From: Parietichytrium sp. I65-24A
Lineage: Eukaryota > Sar > Bigyra > Thraustochytrida > Thraustochytriidae
NCBI GenBank assembly: GCA_012862575.1
Contig: BLSF01000021.1
Span: forward strand, 569,197-587,767
Length of the DNA: 18,571 nt
Reading direction: 5' to 3'
Made by a program: the position numbers and the translations under genes. Of this stretch, positions 15,068 through 18,571 are shown piece by piece (positions within the stretch are counted from its first letter, which is position 1; every line of letters begins with the position of its first letter). The notes under the pieces are model-generated. The model was not told where the DNA came from. It was given only the letters and a program-made list of their open reading frames with translations, and did not search any database.

Positions 15068-17298
15068 ATGGGATGGTACGAGGACCACGAATTTTGTGGC
15101 GTCAAGTCGAGGTTGTGGTGTGTGAGCTCGTTGGGCGAAGGACTAAACGCTCTCGACCGAGAGGTGGCTGTGTTGTAAGTGAGGTGGCGCCAGCTTGGTG
15201 AAAGAGCCGGCCGAGTTGATTTCTGACGGTGCCGTTCCTTTCACGCACAGTTTTATTAATGGATACCTTTGGCAAGATGGAGCGATCAAGGTGGCCATGG
15301 CGCTCAATGGAAACAAAACGCTTCAACAGTTAGGGTAAGTCGTGCATGTGTTGAGTGTTGCTGACTACGTTGATGTACTTGTGGCTTTTTGACACCGGTT
15401 TGGTGAAAGAGACTTGTCTCTTGCAGAACTTTCTTGGACTTGGTGGCTGACGACTTCATGTCTTTTTGTATTGAAATAGTCTTTGGAGTAACGAAATTGG
15501 CGCTGAAGGAGTATCAGCGATCAGTCGCGCGTTGGAGAAGAACACTGCGCTGACCTCGTTGTAGTACGTGTGACTTTGACACCGGTTTGGTGACAATGTT
15601 TAGCACCCTACTAAACTTTCTCGGACTTGGTGGCTGACGATTTCATGTCTTTTGGTAATGAGATAGTCTCGGATGCAATAGTATTGGCGATGAAGGAGCA
15701 TCAGCGATCGGCCGCGCGTTGGAGAAGAACACTGCGCTGACTACCTTGATGTACGTGTGACTTTGACACCGGTTTGGTTTCGTACCTTGCTTAACTTTCT
15801 TGGACTTGATGGCTGACGATTTCATGTCTTTTTGGAATGAAATAGTCTTCAATGGAATAAAATTGGCGCTGAAGGAGCATCAGCGATCGGTCGCGCGTTG
15901 GAGAAGAACACTGCGCTGACTACATTGGAGTAAGTGAGACTTTGACACCGGTTTGGTGAAAGAGATTTGTCACTTGCTGAACTTTCTTAAACTTGATGGC
16001 TGACGACTTAATGTCATTTTGTAATGAGATAGTCTCGGATGCAATAGTATTGGCGATGAAGGAGCATCAGCGATCGGTCGCGCGTTGGAGAAGAACACTG
16101 CGCTGACTACATTGGAGTACGTGTGACTTTGACACCGGTTTGGTGAGAAAGATTAGCCTCTTGCTGAACTTTCTCGGACTTGGTGGCTGACGATTTCATG
16201 TCTTTTTGGAATGAAATAGTCTTCACTGGAATAGAATTGGCGCTGAAGGAGCATCTGCGATCGGTCGCGCGTTGGAGAAGAACACTGCGCTGACTACATT
16301 GGAGTAAGTGAGACTTTGACACCGGTTTGGTGAAAAGAATGAGTCTCTTGCTAAACGTTCTCGGACTTGGTGGCTGACGACTTCATATCTCTTGGTAATG
16401 AAATAGTCTTTCTTGGAATGATATTGGCGATGAAGGAGCATCAGCGATCGGTCGCGCATTGGAGAAGAACACTGCGCTGACTACATTGGAGTACGTGTGA
16501 CTTTGACACCGGTTTGGTGAGAAAGTTAGTGCTTTGCTAAACTTTCCTGGATTTAGTGGCTGACGACTTCGTGTCTTTTTGTACTGAGATAGTCTTCAAT
16601 CTAATAAAATTGGCGCTGAAGGAGGATCAGCGATCGGTCGCGCGTTGGAGAAGAACACTGCGCTGACTGAATTGGAGTACGTCTGACTTTCACACCGGTT
16701 TGGTGAAAATGTTTCGCACCTTGCTACAACTTGCTTGTTCTTGGTGGCTGACGATATCGTGTCATCTTGTGATGAAATAGTCTTAGCAGCGATTGGGGGA
16801 ACCATAACAATATTGGTGATGAAGGAGCATCAGCGATCGGTCGCGCGTTGGAGAAGAACACTGCGCTGACTAAACTGAAGTACGTGTGCCTTTGGCACTG
16901 GGTTGTTGAAAAAGTATCTTGCTGAACTTTCTCGGACTTGGTGGCTGACGACTTCATGCCTTTTTGTAATGAAATAGTCTTCAAAAAAATAGAATTGGCG
17001 GTGAAGGAGCATCAGCGATCGGTCGCGCGTTGGAGAAGAACACTGCGCTGACCTCGTTGGAGTACGTGTGACATTGACATCGGTTTGAAAACGTTTTGTA
17101 CCTTGATATACTTTCTCGGACTTGGTGGCTGACGATCTCATGTTTTTTGAATGAATCTGATCCGACCAACACGCTCGATTTAACCCTTCTCACAGGCTTT
17201 CGAGCAACAATATACGAGTGGACACCATAGACGCGATCAGAGCCAAGGTCGCGGAAAACAGGATGGCCGCGTGTGCAGACTCCGGACAAACCCTCTGA
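15068..17298 (+). CDS. Ribonuclease-inhibitor-type LRR protein, 12 exons, one repeat per exon (354 aa predicted)
   Basis: My splice model: 15068-15174, 15251-15334, 15480-15563, 15667-15750, 15846-15929, 16033-16116, 16220-16303, 16407-16490, 16593-16676, 16781-16879, 16978-17061, 17196-17298. All introns are phase 2, start GTAAGT, GTACGT or GTACGTC and end AG; the spliced length is 1065 nt, an exact codon multiple. Exons 2-11 are 84 nt (28 residues) except exon 10 (99 nt). Each gives one LRR ending IGRALEKNTALTTL or close to it; the start (LHWNRIGAEG, LGCNSIGDEG, LQKNRIGGEG) varies. The last exon reads LSSNNIRVDTIDAI, then a polar tail and TGA. The ATG at 15068 is the first after an in-frame TAG; exon 1 is the least certain. 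No signal peptide, membrane helix or NB-ARC/kinase domain is seen. LRRs of this type usually form protein-binding horseshoes; the ligand is unknown. Confidence 0.85.
15355..17150 (+). repeat. Tandem array of LRR exon-plus-intron units (about 187 bp each)
   Basis: About nine units of an 84-nt exon plus an intron of 95-104 nt. Introns share TTTGACACCGGTTTGGTGA near the donor, then CTTTCTCGGACTTGGTGGC, TGACGA, TTCATGTC and ATGAAATAG at the acceptor. The conserved CTGACGA about 35-40 nt before the acceptor suits a branch site. The array edges lie inside introns: intron 2 begins with unique sequence and intron 11 ends with unique sequence. Confidence 0.9.
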
Positions 17299-18288
17299 GG
17301 TATAAAAGTCCCTGATGGCAGCGATCGAGAATGATGACTTGCAGACTTGATGCCGCGCCAAGCTTCTGTTCGTTGGCGAGGGACGTGCAGACAAAACTTC
17401 CCTGTACCCCCAGATCCCTGTTTGGAATGTCACCAGATTTCACATCGAGTATCAACGGCGTCGATTCGAAAGTGGCCAACACTGCAGAACTAGCGCGAGC
17501 AAGGAATCGGCGAAACGAGCTCTAATCGCCAAGTTCACAACCTAACCTAACAAAGAAGGGTATCAACGACCAATCCTTGCATCTATACCGAAACACAAAA
17601 TCATCAATGAGACCCTTACGGTGCAGTGCCCGTCCTGCAAGATGCTCTGCTGTGCTGCAAACTGTGGGCCGAACAGCAAACGTTTCAACATGCGGCCAAC
17701 GTTCCTGGCTTGAGGGAAAGTGCAGGCAATTTCATTAGCTCTAACTCCGCAGCTGGCAGACAGAATCGAGCCCGCCAAATAAACTCTCCCGCAGCCGCAC
17801 GCAGGACTCCAAAGCACCCGCTCCTTTTGAATCCGAGGCATGCAGTTGCTTACAGCATCAAAGCAAGCGAAGATGCGCGAGCTGTGCAGGTGTGCTGTCT
17901 GCTCCCTTTTGCGCGCTGTGCTGCAGATTCCTCACCACAAAAGATAGGGAGTCCTCGGCACATCACTGCCCATGAGACACCGAATCTGGTCCCCGAGGGC
18001 GACACCGGCGAGTTGACTCTTGCATCACAGGAAGACTGCGACTACAAAGATGCTTGCTTCCGCTTTCCTCCGCTGGACTCCGCTTGCCCTGTCTCCTTGT
18101 GCGTCCACAAAAGTCAATTTGGCACTGAGAGAGTACATTCTTTGTGTCAGCCATTCTAGTAATACTTGACATAGCATGCTTGCAAGAGCGACATTAAAAA
18201 ACCTCCACTTGAAATCTCTGTCTGGGTTTCGAGAAAGCGAGAAAGGGCCTCAGCAGAAAGGTGTGCACCCTGCGTTTGAAGTCACAGG
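17299..18288. other. Stretch without a supported gene
   Basis: This is the 3' flank of the LRR gene, followed by a TTAGG-type motif (17539-17551) and a dispersed repeat copy. Frames of up to 177 codons (17626-18159, plus) overlap the repeat and have no recognisable motif. Confidence 0.5.
17739..17870. repeat. Dispersed repeat family, copy D
   Basis: CCGCAGCTGGCAGACAGAAT, then CCAAATAAACTCTC and GCACGCAGGACTCCAAAGC, match copy B at 6133-6265 and copy A at 5501-5550 in the same order and orientation at roughly 70% identity. Confidence 0.6.
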
Positions 18289-18571
18289 ATGAGAACCATG
18301 TCATCTCCCTACGACGAGTTAAACAAGTTAATGAATAACGCAAGTGAGTCACCAAGACTCACGGACCTGATCACCAATGATACACAAGTCAATTTGCTTC
18401 GTCTCCACCGAGACAAGCCTCCTACGAAAAGCACTTCCGTAGACTACTCGCTGGCTCAACCAACACGCACGTTGGGAGCACCCGAACTCTCTCTGCACTC
18501 AAGTCACTCAGGACGAGAACAAGACGCAACCGCTTTCAACTTTGCTTTTCTTGCTTGCTTTAGTTCGGGGT
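18289..18571 (+). CDS. N-terminus of an unrecognised protein, runs off the window
   Basis: An ATG at 18289, four codons after an in-frame TGA, opens 94 codons to the window edge without a stop. The start reads MRTMSSPYDELNKLMNNASE; the following part is polar and Ser/Thr-rich (TDLITNDTQVNLLRLHRD, then PTKSTSVDYSLAQ). Alternatively, GTGAGT at 18344 and the pyrimidine-rich TTTTCTTGCTTGCTTTAG ending at 18563 look like a good intron (220 nt). The second exon would then begin at 18564 and the Ser/Thr-rich part would not be coding. I cannot choose between the models. No family recognised. Confidence 0.5.
   Translation, partial: MRTMSSPYDELNKLMNNASESPRLTDLITNDTQVNLLRLHRDKPPTKSTSVDYSLAQPTRTLGAPELSLHSSHSGREQDATAFNFAFLACFSSG

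Noticed and set aside
15643-17141. Series of minus-strand ORFs across the LRR array
   Set aside because: They repeat with the array period and are antisense shadows of exons joined to intron sequence.
15335-17195. CRISPR-like array (regular repeats and spacers)
   Set aside because: Both the 84-nt exons and the intervals between them are conserved, there are no unique spacers, and splice signals explain the periodicity.
17626-18159. 177-codon plus-strand ORF
   Set aside because: It overlaps dispersed repeat copy D, begins with a non-ATG-looking context and shows no domain; the repeat explains the similarity to other loci.

Overview
The window looks like nuclear DNA from a microbial eukaryote. 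The clearest gene is cut by eleven spliceosomal introns (GTAAGT or GTACGT donors, AG acceptors, a CTGAC branch-like motif), genes are widely spaced, microsatellites and decayed repeats are common, and no operons or ribosome binding sites are seen. The protein types (ribonuclease-inhibitor-type LRRs with one repeat per exon; a BRCT/F-box-like/DUF4246-like fusion) would suit an alga or stramenopile-like protist, but the lineage is an inference and I cannot name the species.

Layout. 1-1.3 kb is one copy of a segmental duplication. It holds a truncated minus-strand BRCT gene that runs off the window, a 53-codon hydrophobic ORF and the C-terminal piece of a PIF1-like (possibly Helitron-type) helicase. 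1.6-5 kb is sparse: one small tail-anchored-looking membrane protein ORF, a few weak ORFs, a 227-bp tandem duplication and an unresolved base between two 24-bp direct repeats. 5.2-7.65 kb holds a decayed dispersed repeat family and a GC-rich gene relic broken by stops and frameshifts. 7.8-11.07 kb is the main minus-strand gene: 1090 codons with four BRCT repeats, a basic linker after each of the first three, an F-box-like segment and a DUF4246-like, probably 2-oxoglutarate/Fe(II)-type, C-terminal domain. 9.48-11.85 kb is the second copy of the segmental duplication; there the helicase tail is broken by a 134-bp inversion.

12-13.3 kb has two unrecognised candidate genes on opposite strands. 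13.3-15 kb is mostly non-coding, with a 22-bp-stem hairpin and an 8-bp satellite. 15.07-17.30 kb is a plus-strand 12-exon LRR gene in which each internal exon is exactly one repeat and the introns are nearly as alike as the exons. It encodes 354 residues by my splice model. 17.3-18.29 kb is non-coding with another dispersed repeat copy, and an unrecognised gene starts at 18289 and leaves the window.

Two themes stand out. First, two unrelated genes show recent internal amplification of a protein-interaction module: BRCT within one exon, LRR as exon-plus-intron units. Second, the BRCT gene is duplicated together with a helicase remnant, with later rearrangement (BRCT number change, micro-inversion, a TTAGG-repeat junction). 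No pathway linking the genes can be read from the sequence.
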